Below, piece by piece: positions 45,704 through 55,091 of a DNA stretch of 64,000 nt. The stretch is from NCBI RefSeq assembly GCF_023015885.1, contig NZ_JALKBE010000001.1:558001-622000 (forward strand), written 5' to 3'. Every line of letters begins with the position of its first letter. Within the stretch, counting starts at the first letter, position 1. The notes under the pieces are model-generated. The model had not been told where the DNA came from. It worked only from the letters and a program-made list of their open reading frames with translations, and ran no database searches. The DNA comes from Aliiroseovarius sp. S1123. Its GTDB lineage: Bacteria; Pseudomonadota; Alphaproteobacteria; Rhodobacterales; Rhodobacteraceae. Both the position numbers and the translations under genes were made by a program.

Positions 45704-46867
45704 TTGCCGATCCGAAACCGTTTTTCCGAGCTTCACAAGGACATCACTGCGTGGCGTCAGGATTTCCACGAACATCCAGAGCTTCTGTTCGATACCCACC
45801 GCACGTCAGGCATCGTGGCCGAGAAGCTGCGGGAATTTGGCTGCGACGAGGTGGTTGAAGGCATCGGGCGCACGGGCGTGGTTGGTGTGATCCGCGGGCG
45901 CAAGACGGAATCTGGCAAGGTGGTTGGGTTGCGCGCAGATATGGACGCGCTGCCGATCCATGAAGAAACCGGGTTGGACTATGCGTCCAAAACGCCCGGC
46001 AAAATGCATGCCTGTGGCCATGATGGACACACCGCGATGCTGTTGGGGGCCGCGCAGTATCTGGCTGAGACCCGGAATTTCGATGGCACCTGTGTCGTGA
46101 TCTTCCAGCCCGCCGAGGAAGGCGGGGGCGGGGGCCGCGTTATGTGCGAAGACGGTTTGATGGATCGTTTCGGCGTGCAAGAGGTCTATGGTATGCACAA
46201 CTGGCCCGGCCAGCCGCTTGGCGCGTTTGCTATCCGGCCCGGTCCTTTCTTTGCCGCTGCCGACCTTCTGGATATTCAGTTCATCGGGCGTGGCGGGCAT
46301 GCGGCGAAACCCCATGATACAATCGACCCCGTTGTGATGGCCGCGCAGGCCGTGACCGCGCTTCAGACCATTGCGTCGCGCAATGCAGATCCAACGCTAC
46401 AGGTGGTTGTCTCGATCACCTCGGTCGAGACGTCGTCGACCACGTTCAACGTGATCCCGCAATCGGTGCAGTTGAAGGGCACAGTGCGGACCCTGTCGCC
46501 CGAGATCCGCGATCTGGCCGAGACGCGCATTTCCGAGATCTGCAACGGGGTTGCGGCGACGTTTGGTGGCGAAGCAAAGGTCCGCTATGAGCGGAATTAT
46601 CCGGTCATGGTGAACCATGACGCTGAAACAGATTTCGCTGCCGAAGCCGCCCGTAATGTGTCAGGCGATTGCTCTGAGGCCCCGTTTGTCATGGGCGGCG
46701 AGGATTTCGCCTTCATGCTGGAAGAGCGTCCCGGTGCCTATATCCTTATGGGAAATGGGGACACTGCGATGGTTCACCACCCGGAATACAACTTCAATGA
46801 CGAAGCGATCCCTCAGGGTTGTTCGTGGTGGGCAGAGATGGCGGAAAGCAGGATGCCAATCGGGTGA
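45704..46867 (+). CDS. M20 family amidohydrolase (hippurate hydrolase-like)
   Basis: A protein of 387 aa if it starts at the TTG at 45704, which has AAAGGA 8 nt upstream; a GTG at 45674 would add ten residues but has a poor ribosome site. Metal ligands: HACGHDGHTAMLLGAAQYL, the catalytic EE pair in FQPAEEGGGGG, and MHNWPGQPLGAFAI. The dimerisation domain has GRGGHAAKPHDTIDPV. It belongs to the hippurate/N-acyl-amino acid hydrolases, which split an amide from an acyl or aromatic group. Substrate unknown. Confidence 0.9.
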   Translation: MPIRNRFSELHKDITAWRQDFHEHPELLFDTHRTSGIVAEKLREFGCDEVVEGIGRTGVVGVIRGRKTESGKVVGLRADMDALPIHEETGLDYASKTPGKMHACGHDGHTAMLLGAAQYLAETRNFDGTCVVIFQPAEEGGGGGRVMCEDGLMDRFGVQEVYGMHNWPGQPLGAFAIRPGPFFAAADLLDIQFIGRGGHAAKPHDTIDPVVMAAQAVTALQTIASRNADPTLQVVVSITSVETSSTTFNVIPQSVQLKGTVRTLSPEIRDLAETRISEICNGVAATFGGEAKVRYERNYPVMVNHDAETDFAAEAARNVSGDCSEAPFVMGGEDFAFMLEERPGAYILMGNGDTAMVHHPEYNFNDEAIPQGCSWWAEMAESRMPIG

Positions 46868-46874
46868 GGTAAGA

Positions 46875-46943
46875 CTGGGAGAGGGGCTTTGCCCCTCGGC
46901 CCTATTGGGCCTCACCCCAGGATATTTAAGGCAAGAAAAAGAG
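46875..46943. repeat. Rhodobacterales-type intergenic hairpin element, also convergent terminator
   Basis: Two adjacent stems, GAGGGGC-TTT-GCCCCTC (46881-46897) and GGCCC-TATT-GGGCC (46898-46911), followed by TCACCCCAGGATATTTAAGGC and AGAAAAAGAG. From memory, intergenic elements of this pattern (GC hairpin, then CACCCC-AGGATATTT and an A-rich tail) are very common in Roseobacter-group genomes. It separates the convergent amidohydrolase and moaA genes. Confidence 0.5.
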
Positions 46944-46947
46944 GGTA

Positions 46948-47955
46948 TTACCCGCCCGTGTGGTTCATGTGCCGGATCGTCTGGCCGCGGATTTCTTGAC
47001 GGCTATAGTCGAAATCATGCCCTTTGGGTTTGCGACCGATGGCGGCGTGGATGGCGTCGATCAGCACCGTGTCGCTTTCCGACGCGCGCAGAGGTGCGCG
47101 CAGATCTGACATGCCGTCATGTCCAAGGCAGGTATAAAGTTGGCCGGTGCAGCTCATCCGCACGCGGTTGCAGCTTTCGCAGAAGTTATGGGTCATCGGC
47201 GTGATGAACCCAATTTTCTGGCCCGTTTCTTCAACGCGCACATAGCGGGCTGGTCCACCAGAATTGTCGTCCAGATCGGTCAGGGTCAGTTGGCTTTCAA
47301 GGTGCTGGCGCAGCTCGGTCAGGGGCCAGTATTGGTCCAGCCGGTTTTCCTCTCCCATATCGCCCATCGGCATGACTTCGATAAAGGTCAGGTCCATGTC
47401 TTTCTGAGCGCACCAGTCGGCAAGCGCGAAGACCTCGTCGTCATTGAAACCTTTCAGCGCGACGGCATTGATCTTGACGCGCAGCCCAGCGTTCTGAGCA
47501 GCTTCGATCCCGCGCAAAACCTGCGGCAGACGACCCCAACGGGTGATTTCAGCGAACTTGTGGTCGTTAAGCGTATCGAGCGAGATGTTCACCCGGCGCA
47601 CGCCCGCCTTGTACAGATCATCGGCGAAGCGATGAAGCTGTGACCCATTGGTGGTCAAGGTCAATTCGTCCAGCGCGCCGCTGTCCAGATGGCGCCCCAT
47701 CGCGTCGAAAAAGCCCATGATGCCTTTACGGACCAGAGGCTCGCCGCCGGTGATGCGCAGCTTGCGCACGCCCAGTCCGATGAAGGCCGAACACAGGCGG
47801 TCCAGTTCCTCGAGCGTCAACAGATCTTTCTTGGGAAGAAAGGTCATGTTTTCGGACATGCAATAGGTGCAACGGAAATCGCACCGGTCTGTGACAGACA
47901 GGCGCAGATAGGTCACCGGGCGGTGAAATGGGTCAACAAGTTTGGGCGTTTCCAT
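46948..47955 (-). CDS. moaA: GTP 3',8-cyclase MoaA
   Basis: A protein of 335 aa, radical SAM enzyme of molybdenum cofactor synthesis. The first cluster motif is C25-x3-C29-x2-C32 ([10 protein letters not shown]), then [12 protein letters not shown] for SAM binding. The second cluster uses [11 protein letters not shown]. The C-terminal Gly-Gly needed for activity is present (HMNHTGG). It turns GTP into 3',8-cyclo-7,8-dihydro-GTP. It stands alone; no moaC, moaD or moaE is in the window. Confidence 0.96.
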   Translation of the reverse strand: METPKLVDPFHRPVTYLRLSVTDRCDFRCTYCMSENMTFLPKKDLLTLEELDRLCSAFIGLGVRKLRITGGEPLVRKGIMGFFDAMGRHLDSGALDELTLTTNGSQLHRFADDLYKAGVRRVNISLDTLNDHKFAEITRWGRLPQVLRGIEAAQNAGLRVKINAVALKGFNDDEVFALADWCAQKDMDLTFIEVMPMGDMGEENRLDQYWPLTELRQHLESQLTLTDLDDNSGGPARYVRVEETGQKIGFITPMTHNFCESCNRVRMSCTGQLYTCLGHDGMSDLRAPLRASESDTVLIDAIHAAIGRKPKGHDFDYSRQEIRGQTIRHMNHTGG

Positions 47956-48049
47956 GGGACGAACCTAATCGTGGGCGAAGGTGTGCGCAAGTCACGGCCG
48001 CGTCATTTCAACCGTTGAATGCCTGCGCGAATTGCGCCACTTTGCCTGT

Positions 48050-48514
48050 ATGAAACAGGTTCTTCTTATCTCTGCCGCCTGTCTGGCCGTCACGGGTTGT
48101 GCCGGTGTGGACGTGAACACTCTTTGGCCGACGCCGCCACATCTGCGTCCGGCTGCGGCTGGGCCGGTCGTGAATCCGGACGCGCCGCCGGCGGATGCGA
48201 CCACGGCGGATGAATTCGACACCGCCAGCGAGGGCGACAAGATGGCAGCCTTGTCATCAACCCCGACGCCCGCAGGTGCATTGGGGACGACGGTTGCCAA
48301 TCTGGGCGATCCGACTGTTCCTGGCTTCTGGCTCGAAACCCCGCTTGTTACCACCGAGACCGAAGGCCGCGTACAGTCCAAAGCGACCGGGCGCACGGTA
48401 AAAGTGACGCTGAAGCCGACTTCGACCGGAGGCAGCCGAATTTCGATCTCGGCCCTGCAACTTCTGGATCTGGACCTGTCCGGCCTGCATGAACTGGTGG
48501 TCTTCGGGTCGTGA
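48050..48514 (+). CDS. Conserved lipoprotein of unknown function
   Basis: A protein of 154 aa starting at MKQVLLISAACLAVTGC; the longer frame from 47981 has no signal. The lipobox VTGC predicts a lipid-anchored protein. The mature part has a Pro/Ala/Thr-rich linker, then a C-terminal half with PGFWLETPLVTTE and regularly placed beta-type segments. I do not recognise a domain. It overlaps the GTG of the acyl-CoA synthetase gene by 4 bp, suggesting coupling. Confidence 0.72.
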   Translation: MKQVLLISAACLAVTGCAGVDVNTLWPTPPHLRPAAAGPVVNPDAPPADATTADEFDTASEGDKMAALSSTPTPAGALGTTVANLGDPTVPGFWLETPLVTTETEGRVQSKATGRTVKVTLKPTSTGGSRISISALQLLDLDLSGLHELVVFGS

Positions 48515-50172
48515 CGTCTGTGACAGACGCGGCGTGGCTGGCCCATGGCCGCGCCCGCAAGCTTGTTTCGCCCTGGGGACCATGGCGGGACATGCAGGAC
48601 GGGTTTTCATGGGAGATCCCCGCGCAATTCAACATCGGTGAGCGCTGCTGTGACAGCTGGGCCGCGCTGGATCCCGACCGGATCGCGCTGACCCATGTCC
48701 GACAGGATGGTACCTTTGAAGACTGGAGCTTTGGTCGCCTGAAAGAGGCCTCGGACCGGTTTGCGTCGGTGTTGCGCGATGCGGGTCTTGAGAAAGGCGA
48801 CCGGATTGCTGTGCTGCTTGGGCAGGGCCCCGAGGTGCTGATCACTCATTTTGCTGCCTACAAGCTGGGCGCGGTTGTGTTGCCGCTGTTCACGCTGTTT
48901 GGTGCGGATGCTTTGGCGTATCGTCTGTCAGATAGCGGTGCCAAGCTGGTGGTCACGGACCCCGACAACTTGTCGAAGCTTTCCGAGATACGCGCCGAAC
49001 TGCCCACGCTTCAGGCGGTGTTCACCGTGAAGCCCAGTGAGGGGGCAGAGGACATGTGGCGGGCGCTGGAGAATGCGGATCCGCTGGCCGACCCAGTCGA
49101 CACGCTGGCCGAGGATCCGGCGGTGATGATCTATACCTCGGGCACTACGGGGCCGCCCAAAGGGGTGCTGCATGCCCATCGCTTCCTGTTGGGCCATTTG
49201 CCCTGCGTTGAAACCTTTAACGAGGACTTTCCGCAGGCAGGTGACAAGGGTTGGACCCCAGCCGACTGGGCGTGGATTGGTGGATTGATGGATTTGGCGC
49301 TGCCATTCCTTTATTTCGGCGTGCCAATCGTCAGCCATCGTATGCGCAAATTTGATGCCGAGGTCGCCTATCGCCTGATGGCCGACCACAAGCTGCGCAA
49401 CCTGTTCATGCCACCGACCGCGCTGAAGCTGCTCCGGCAATCGGATGCAACACCTGACGGGGTGCATATCCGTTCCATCGGGTCGGGTGGGGAAAGCCTT
49501 GGGGCAGGGCTGCTCGACTGGGCGGGTCAAGCTCTGGGTGTGAAGATCAACGAGTTTTACGGCCAGACCGAATGCAATCTTGTCCTGTCCTCGGTCGCTG
49601 GTGCGATGGAGGTGAAGCCGGGCAGTATGGGGCAGGCCATTCCGGGCCATGAGGTAACACTGCTGTCGGACGATGGTTCACCCGTTGCCAACGGCGAGAT
49701 GGGCGAGATCTGCGTGAAAGCGCCCGATCCGGTGATGTTCCTGCGCTATTGGAACCTGCCCGAGAAGACACGCGACAAGTTCCACGACGTGGACGGGGTC
49801 AAATGGCTGCGCACCGGGGATCTGGCGACCCGCGACGCGGCAGGCTATTTCACCTTTGCCAGCCGGGATGACGACGTGATCACCTCGGCCGGGTATCGCA
49901 TTGGTCCGACCGAGATCGAGAACTGTTTGATGACCCATCCCGACGTCACAATGGCGGCGGTGATTGGGGTGCCGGACCCGCTTCGGACCGAAGCCGTCAA
50001 GGCGGTGGTGGTTCTAAAGGACGGGTGCGCGCATGAGGGGATGGAAAAGGCGCTGATCCAACTGGTCCGCGACCGGATCAGCCCTCATGTGGCACCTCGG
50101 TCTGTCGACTTTGTGGATCAGCTGCCCATGACAGCTACTGGCAAGATTATGCGGCGTGAGCTCAGGGGGTAG
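48511..50172 (+). CDS. AMP-binding acyl-CoA synthetase
   Basis: A protein of 553 aa with a GTG start. ANL superfamily motifs: the phosphate loop MIYTSGTTGPPKGVLHAH near residue 210, NEFYGQTECNLV, the KWLRTGDLATRD hinge region, ITSAGYRIGPTEIE and the catalytic Lys in TATGKIMRREL at the C-terminus. It resembles acetyl/medium-chain acyl-CoA synthetases (ACSM-like). It activates a carboxylic acid to its CoA thioester with ATP; the chain length cannot be told. Confidence 0.9.
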   Translation: MTSVTDAAWLAHGRARKLVSPWGPWRDMQDGFSWEIPAQFNIGERCCDSWAALDPDRIALTHVRQDGTFEDWSFGRLKEASDRFASVLRDAGLEKGDRIAVLLGQGPEVLITHFAAYKLGAVVLPLFTLFGADALAYRLSDSGAKLVVTDPDNLSKLSEIRAELPTLQAVFTVKPSEGAEDMWRALENADPLADPVDTLAEDPAVMIYTSGTTGPPKGVLHAHRFLLGHLPCVETFNEDFPQAGDKGWTPADWAWIGGLMDLALPFLYFGVPIVSHRMRKFDAEVAYRLMADHKLRNLFMPPTALKLLRQSDATPDGVHIRSIGSGGESLGAGLLDWAGQALGVKINEFYGQTECNLVLSSVAGAMEVKPGSMGQAIPGHEVTLLSDDGSPVANGEMGEICVKAPDPVMFLRYWNLPEKTRDKFHDVDGVKWLRTGDLATRDAAGYFTFASRDDDVITSAGYRIGPTEIENCLMTHPDVTMAAVIGVPDPLRTEAVKAVVVLKDGCAHEGMEKALIQLVRDRISPHVAPRSVDFVDQLPMTATGKIMRRELRG

Positions 50173-50174
50173 AA

Positions 50175-50189
50175 GGGGGCACTGCCCCC
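50175..50189. terminator. GC hairpin after the acyl-CoA synthetase gene
   Basis: GGGGGC-ACT-GCCCCC, 3 bp past the stop. No T run follows, so it is a weak terminator candidate between convergent genes. Confidence 0.4.
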
Positions 50190-50268
50190 GTCTGGCCTGC
50201 GGGTGAAACGGCTTTACACTGTCGGGATTTCTAAGGTCTGAAAAAGCTGGGACACAAGCTGTGCCGGG

Positions 50269-51057
50269 TCAGCTGTCGTCGTTGGTGGTGTCCTGACGCC
50301 TGCGGCCCCAGCTCTCTTCGCGCAATTTCCGCTTTTCTGCCCGCCACTTGTCCTTGGCTTCCTTTTGAAGCTGGGCAGGGGGCGGAAGATGCTTGCGCGC
50401 TTCTTTCAGGGCGAAAGGCTGCAGGGTTTTGGCATGCGGTTTCAGGAAGGCGCGGGCGCGATCCGGATCGTGTTTGGATAGATCGCGTACCCACCAGGCC
50501 ACGGCCTTCTGGATGAACCATTCCGGGTCACTGACATAGCCATCGGCCCAGCCCAAGATGCGATCCCGAATGGCGATATCTTCGGGTTTCGGATTGTTTT
50601 GCTTGGTCCAAGGCAGGGTGATCACAAGGGCGGCGCGACGGGTCCACATGTGATCCGACGTGGTCCACATTTCTACGGCGTCAATCCGGGACGGATCGGC
50701 CACCAGACGTTTTTGCCCCGCCATGCAGACGTGATCGGCAATCGCCCAGCTGTCGAAATCCGGCACCCAGCTTTGGATCAGATCCCACACAGCATCGTCG
50801 GGTCGGATACGGGCCTGAGTCAGCAGCTTTGCAGCCGCAATCCGCGCCTCAAACACATCGGTTTTCCAAAGCTGATCGGCCAGCGCAACGCGTTCGTCTA
50901 CGGACAGCGACTGACGCCAATCCTTGGTCAGGTCGTTCAGCGCCGGGTTCGGGATGCCCCACACCTCGCGCGTTTGCTTGTGATAGGCCTTCTGCCCTTC
51001 GGCGCGGCCCGGTTCGATCTGGGCCTTCAGCGCGGCCAGCGCGTCGTCAAGTGTCAT
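50269..51057 (-). CDS. AlkD-like DNA alkylation repair protein
   Basis: A protein of 262 aa from the ATG at 51057 (MTLDDALAAL), whose ATGA overlaps the glmS stop. Helical HEAT-like repeats (VAL-ADQLWKTDVFEARIAA, AKLLTQARI) and conserved PDFDSWAIADHVC, MWTRRAALVITLP, and WFIQKAVAWWVRDLSKHDP match the AlkD family, which removes alkylated bases such as 3-methyladenine without base flipping. The C-terminus is Lys/Arg-rich. It is the last gene of a glmU-glmS-alkD unit. Confidence 0.87.
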   Translation of the reverse strand: MTLDDALAALKAQIEPGRAEGQKAYHKQTREVWGIPNPALNDLTKDWRQSLSVDERVALADQLWKTDVFEARIAAAKLLTQARIRPDDAVWDLIQSWVPDFDSWAIADHVCMAGQKRLVADPSRIDAVEMWTTSDHMWTRRAALVITLPWTKQNNPKPEDIAIRDRILGWADGYVSDPEWFIQKAVAWWVRDLSKHDPDRARAFLKPHAKTLQPFALKEARKHLPPPAQLQKEAKDKWRAEKRKLREESWGRRRQDTTNDDS

Positions 51058-52874
51058 TCTACGGTCACCGATTTGGCAAGATTGCGGGGTTGGTCCACAT
51101 CTGTACCCTTTGCGATGGCGGTATGATAGGCCAAAAGCTGCGCAGGAATTGCGTAGAGGATCGGTTGGATCATTTCGGGGGCTTCGGGCAGGGCGAGTGT
51201 CTGCCACACGCCGTCACCGGCTTCCTTGGCCGCGCGGGCATCAGACACCAGAACCACGCGGCCACCACGGGCCATGACCTCTTGCATGTTCGAGACGGTC
51301 TTGTCGAACAGCGCATCGTGAGGCGCCATGACGACAGTCGGTGTGGCCTTGTCGACCAGCGCAATGGGGCCATGTTTCAGCTCGCCCGAGGCATAGCCTT
51401 CTGCGTGGATATAGCTGATTTCCTTCAATTTCAGCGCGCCTTCCAAGGCCAGGGGGAACATCTGTCCGCGTCCAAGGAACAGCACGTCGCGTGCCTCGGC
51501 CAGTTTGCTGGCGATCTTTTTGGTGGCTGCGTCGATTGTCAGCGCATGGCTCATCAGCCCCGGCAATTGGCGCAGCTCGGACAGACGATGGGCCAGTTCC
51601 GCGTCATCCAGCTGCCCGCGGTCATGGGCGGCTTTCAGTGCCATGATGGCAAAGCTGGTCAGCTGGCAGGTGAAAGCTTTGGTCGAGGCGACCGAGACTT
51701 CGATGCCGGCTTGGATTTCCACCGCCACATCGCTTTCGCGTGCGATCGAGCTTTCCGGCACGTTGATCAGCGACACGATCTTGTCGACCTTGCCTGTCGA
51801 ATAGCGCAGCGCAGCCAGCGTATCGGCGGTTTCACCCGACTGGCTGACAAAAAGGCCGATGGTCTTGGGCGAGAACGGCGCCTCGCGATACCGGAACTCG
51901 GACGCGACGTCGATGTCGACGGGCAGGCGGGCATAGTGTTCGAACCAATACTTGGCGACGAGCCCGGCGTAATAGGCCGTGCCACAGGCCACGATGGACA
52001 GGCGATCCACGTCGGCGAAGTTGATTCCGCCAAGGTCCATAGTGATCTTGTCGCCCGAGGCATAAGCCTTCAGCACATTGCCGACCACAGTCGGCTGTTC
52101 GGCGATTTCTTTTGCCATGTAATGCTTATAGCCGCCTTTTTCGATCCGGGCGGCGTCCAGCTTGACCTGTTTCACGGGACGGTTGGCGCGGCGGCCTTCG
52201 GCGTCATAGATCTCGGCCCCGTCGCGGGTGATGACGGCCCAGTCGCCTTCCTCCAGATAGGTGATCTTGTCGGTCATCGGCGCCAGTGCGATGGCGTCCG
52301 AGCCGACGAACATCTCGCCGTCTCCGTGGCCAATGGCCAAGGGGCTGCCTTTTCGGGCGGCAATCATCAGATCGTGTTCGCCGTCAAACAGGAAACACAG
52401 CGCAAACGCGCCGTCCAGCTGTGCCAGCGTGGCCTCGACTGCCTCTTTCGGGGTCTTTCCCTGCGCGACAAAGCTTTGTGCCAGAAGGGCGACGGTTTCG
52501 GTGTCCGTCTCGGTCGAGAACTCCAGCCCTTCGGCGGCAAGTTGTTCACGAAGCTCGCGGAAGTTCTCGATAATGCCGTTATGCACCACGGCAACGTTGC
52601 CTGCGCGGTGCGGGTGGGCGTTATCGGTGGTTGGCGCACCGTGGGTGGCCCAGCGGGTGTGACCAATGCCGGATTTGCCCGACAGCGGATTGTGCACCAG
52701 TGTGTCCGATAGGTTCACCAGTTTGCCGACAGCCCGGCGGCGACCCAGCTTGCCGCTTGCATCGATGGTCGCAATGCCCGCGCTGTCATAGCCGCGATAT
52801 TCCAGCCGCTTCAACGCTTCGACAAGGATTGGTGCTGCTTCGTGATCGCCCAGAACCCCTACAATACCACACAT
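51054..52874 (-). CDS. glmS: Glutamine:fructose-6-phosphate aminotransferase (isomerising)
   Basis: A protein of 606 aa starting at MCGIVGVLGD, with the nucleophile Cys2. The longer frame to 53063 runs through glmU and is not real. Glutaminase domain with RWATHGAPTTDNAHPH; two SIS isomerase domains follow (ACGTAYYAGLVAKYW, FVSQSGETADTLAAL; then FLGRGQMFPLALEGALKLKE), and the closing AKSVTVE. It makes glucosamine-6-phosphate for the cell wall and lipopolysaccharide. It starts 2 bp after the glmU stop. Confidence 0.96.
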   Translation of the reverse strand: MCGIVGVLGDHEAAPILVEALKRLEYRGYDSAGIATIDASGKLGRRRAVGKLVNLSDTLVHNPLSGKSGIGHTRWATHGAPTTDNAHPHRAGNVAVVHNGIIENFRELREQLAAEGLEFSTETDTETVALLAQSFVAQGKTPKEAVEATLAQLDGAFALCFLFDGEHDLMIAARKGSPLAIGHGDGEMFVGSDAIALAPMTDKITYLEEGDWAVITRDGAEIYDAEGRRANRPVKQVKLDAARIEKGGYKHYMAKEIAEQPTVVGNVLKAYASGDKITMDLGGINFADVDRLSIVACGTAYYAGLVAKYWFEHYARLPVDIDVASEFRYREAPFSPKTIGLFVSQSGETADTLAALRYSTGKVDKIVSLINVPESSIARESDVAVEIQAGIEVSVASTKAFTCQLTSFAIMALKAAHDRGQLDDAELAHRLSELRQLPGLMSHALTIDAATKKIASKLAEARDVLFLGRGQMFPLALEGALKLKEISYIHAEGYASGELKHGPIALVDKATPTVVMAPHDALFDKTVSNMQEVMARGGRVVLVSDARAAKEAGDGVWQTLALPEAPEMIQPILYAIPAQLLAYHTAIAKGTDVDQPRNLAKSVTVE

Positions 52875-52876
52875 GC

Positions 52877-54232
52877 TCAGGATCCTTTCTGACGGCGGGC
52901 TTTGGCCGCGCGCAGTTTCGTAAACAGTTTCACGGCAAGACCGGGTTTGATTTCCATCTTCGCACGCCCTACTGCCATCGCCCCCGCGGGCACGTTTTTC
53001 GTGACCACGGTGCCGGTGGCGGTCATTGCTTCGTCCCCGACCGAGACCGGAGCCACTAGACATGTATTCGACCCGATGAAAGTCCGTGCGCCGATGTCGG
53101 TATGGTGTTTCGAGACACCGTCATAGTTGCAGGTGATGGTGCCCGCGCCGATATTCGCGCCTTCGCCCACGCGCGCGTCGCCCACGTAAGAAAGGTGGTT
53201 CACCTTCGCGCCTTCTTCGATCTGGGCGTTCTTGATCTCGACAAAGTTGCCGATCTTGGCGTGTTCGGCCAGTTCTGCGCCGGGACGCAGGCGGGCGTAG
53301 GGGCCAACCACCCCACCGCGCGAGACGTGGCAGCCTTCCAGATGCGAGAACGCACGAATGCGGGCGCCACTTTCCACGGTGACGCCGGGGCCGAAGACCA
53401 CATTGGGTTCTACGATCGTGTCGCGGCCAATAACTGTGTCATGCGCGAAATAGACCGTGTCGGCGGCGATCAGCGTGACGCCATTTTCCAGCGCCTCGTC
53501 GCGGGCGCCCGCTTGGAAAATCTCTTCCGCAGCGGCCAGTTCAGCGCGCGAGTTGATGCCGAGCGTTTCGGCCTCGTCACAGGTAACGACGCGGGCGGTC
53601 AGGCCTTTGGCGCGGGCCACTTCCACGATGTCGGTCAGGTAATACTCACCCGAGGCGTTGTCGTTGCCGACCCAGTCAATCAGCTCGAACAGGGTCTGGG
53701 CGTTCGCCGCCACAACGCCGCTGTTGCACAGGGTGACGGCGCGTTCCTCATCCGATGCATCCTTGAATTCAACAATACGCTCCAACGCGCCATCCTTGAC
53801 GATCAAGCGGCCATAGCGACCCGGATCGGCGGCCTCGAACCCCAGAACAACCACATCCGCACCGGCTGCGCGCTCGGCGGCCATGGCTTCCAGCGTTTCG
53901 GAACGAATAAAAGGCGTGTCTCCATACAGAACAATCGCGTCCCCATCGAACCCCACCAGCGCGGGGCGGGCTTGGGCGACGGCGTGACCGGTGCCCAGCT
54001 GTTCTTCCTGTACGGCAATGGTGATGTCAGGATCCAGATCTGCGGCAGCCTTGCCCACCAGCTCGGCCCCGTGGCCGACGACAAGCACGGCGCGTTCGGG
54101 CTCTAGCGCTGCGCCAGAAGCCAGCGCATGCGCAAACAGCGGCGCGCCTGCGACCTCGTGCATCACCTTGGGAAGGTCCGAATTCATCCGTGTTCCCTTG
54201 CCCGCGGCAAGGATAATCAAGGCTGTTGCCAT
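52877..54232 (-). CDS. glmU: Bifunctional GlcN-1-P acetyltransferase / GlcNAc-1-P uridyltransferase
   Basis: A protein of 451 aa from the ATG at 54232 (MATALIILAAG). The N-terminal uridyltransferase has LAAGKGTRMNSDLPKVMHEV and LYGDTPFIR. The C-terminal left-handed beta-helix acetyltransferase shows hexapeptide repeats (ARIRAFSHLEGCHV, GPYARLRPGAEL, GTITCNYDGVSKHHT, FIGSNTCLVAPVSVG). It makes UDP-GlcNAc. Placed before glmS, it gives two successive enzymes of the amino sugar pathway in one transcript. Confidence 0.96.
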   Translation of the reverse strand: MATALIILAAGKGTRMNSDLPKVMHEVAGAPLFAHALASGAALEPERAVLVVGHGAELVGKAAADLDPDITIAVQEEQLGTGHAVAQARPALVGFDGDAIVLYGDTPFIRSETLEAMAAERAAGADVVVLGFEAADPGRYGRLIVKDGALERIVEFKDASDEERAVTLCNSGVVAANAQTLFELIDWVGNDNASGEYYLTDIVEVARAKGLTARVVTCDEAETLGINSRAELAAAEEIFQAGARDEALENGVTLIAADTVYFAHDTVIGRDTIVEPNVVFGPGVTVESGARIRAFSHLEGCHVSRGGVVGPYARLRPGAELAEHAKIGNFVEIKNAQIEEGAKVNHLSYVGDARVGEGANIGAGTITCNYDGVSKHHTDIGARTFIGSNTCLVAPVSVGDEAMTATGTVVTKNVPAGAMAVGRAKMEIKPGLAVKLFTKLRAAKARRQKGS

Positions 54233-54363
54233 GTCGATCTGCTCTTTCAATTCCTTTTGGCCCGTTTTACCCCTTGAGGCGCGGCTCGCAAGGGAAACCG
54301 GTTCAATTAACCTTACGCGAGGTTACAGGGTCGGCGGGGATTTGCCAAAGAAGGATCTAGGGA

Positions 54364-55047
54364 ATGGCGCAAGGCAACGGAAAACGCACGGTGATCTTTG
54401 ATCTGGATGGCACGCTGGCGGACACGTCAGGTGACCTGATCGCTGCGGCAAATGCGTGTTTTGAAGGGCTGGGGCATGGGGCTCTGCTGGACCCAGTAGC
54501 CGATGCGCTGACAGCGTTCCACGGCGGGCGAGCCATGTTGCGCCTTGGGTTCAAAAGGTTGAACGGCACGGCGGACGAGGCTGACGTGGATCGCGAGTTT
54601 CCCAACCTTCTGACCGCGTATGAGGCCGAAATCGACCGGTACACCGTGATTTACCCCGGTACGATGGAGGCGGTCGAGCGGCTGCATGTGGCCGGCTATG
54701 CGGTCGGGATCTGTACCAACAAGCCCGAGGGGTTGGCGCGGCTTTTGCTTACCCGTCTGGGCATTCTGGACCAGTTTACCTCGCTGATCGGGGCAGACAC
54801 GCTACCCACCCGCAAGCCCGATCCGGCGCCCTTTGTGGCGGCGGCACTGCAGGCCGGGGGCGATCCGACCTGTGCGCTTTTGGTAGGCGATACCGTGACC
54901 GACCGCGAAACCGCTCGGGCCGCAAACGCGCCCTGTATCCTTGTGGGCTTCGGGCCCGAGGGGCCGGGCGTTGCGCGGTTGGAACCCGAGGCGATGTTGA
55001 CCCACTATGACGATCTGGACGACACGGTCGCGCGGCTGATTGGCTAA
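54364..55047 (+). CDS. gph: Phosphoglycolate phosphatase-like HAD hydrolase
   Basis: A protein of 227 aa. HAD motif I is VIFDLDGTLADTSGD with nucleophile Asp near residue 13, motif II VGICTNKPEG, motif III/IV with TRKPDPAPF and LLVGDTVTDRETARAAN. Size and motifs fit phosphoglycolate phosphatase, but related sugar phosphatases cannot be ruled out. It is divergent from glmU. Confidence 0.85.
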   Translation: MAQGNGKRTVIFDLDGTLADTSGDLIAAANACFEGLGHGALLDPVADALTAFHGGRAMLRLGFKRLNGTADEADVDREFPNLLTAYEAEIDRYTVIYPGTMEAVERLHVAGYAVGICTNKPEGLARLLLTRLGILDQFTSLIGADTLPTRKPDPAPFVAAALQAGGDPTCALLVGDTVTDRETARAANAPCILVGFGPEGPGVARLEPEAMLTHYDDLDDTVARLIG

Positions 55048-55091
55048 ACGCGTCCATTGACCTTCCCGGCAGGGCTGCGCACTCTGCCGCC

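Noticed and set aside
50829-52712. Plus-strand frame of 627 codons opposite alkD-like gene and glmS
   Set aside because: Shadow of two well-supported genes; the predicted protein has no family features.
51054-53063. N-terminally extended glmS of 669 codons
   Set aside because: GlmS needs Cys directly after the initiator Met; the extension would also overlap glmU.
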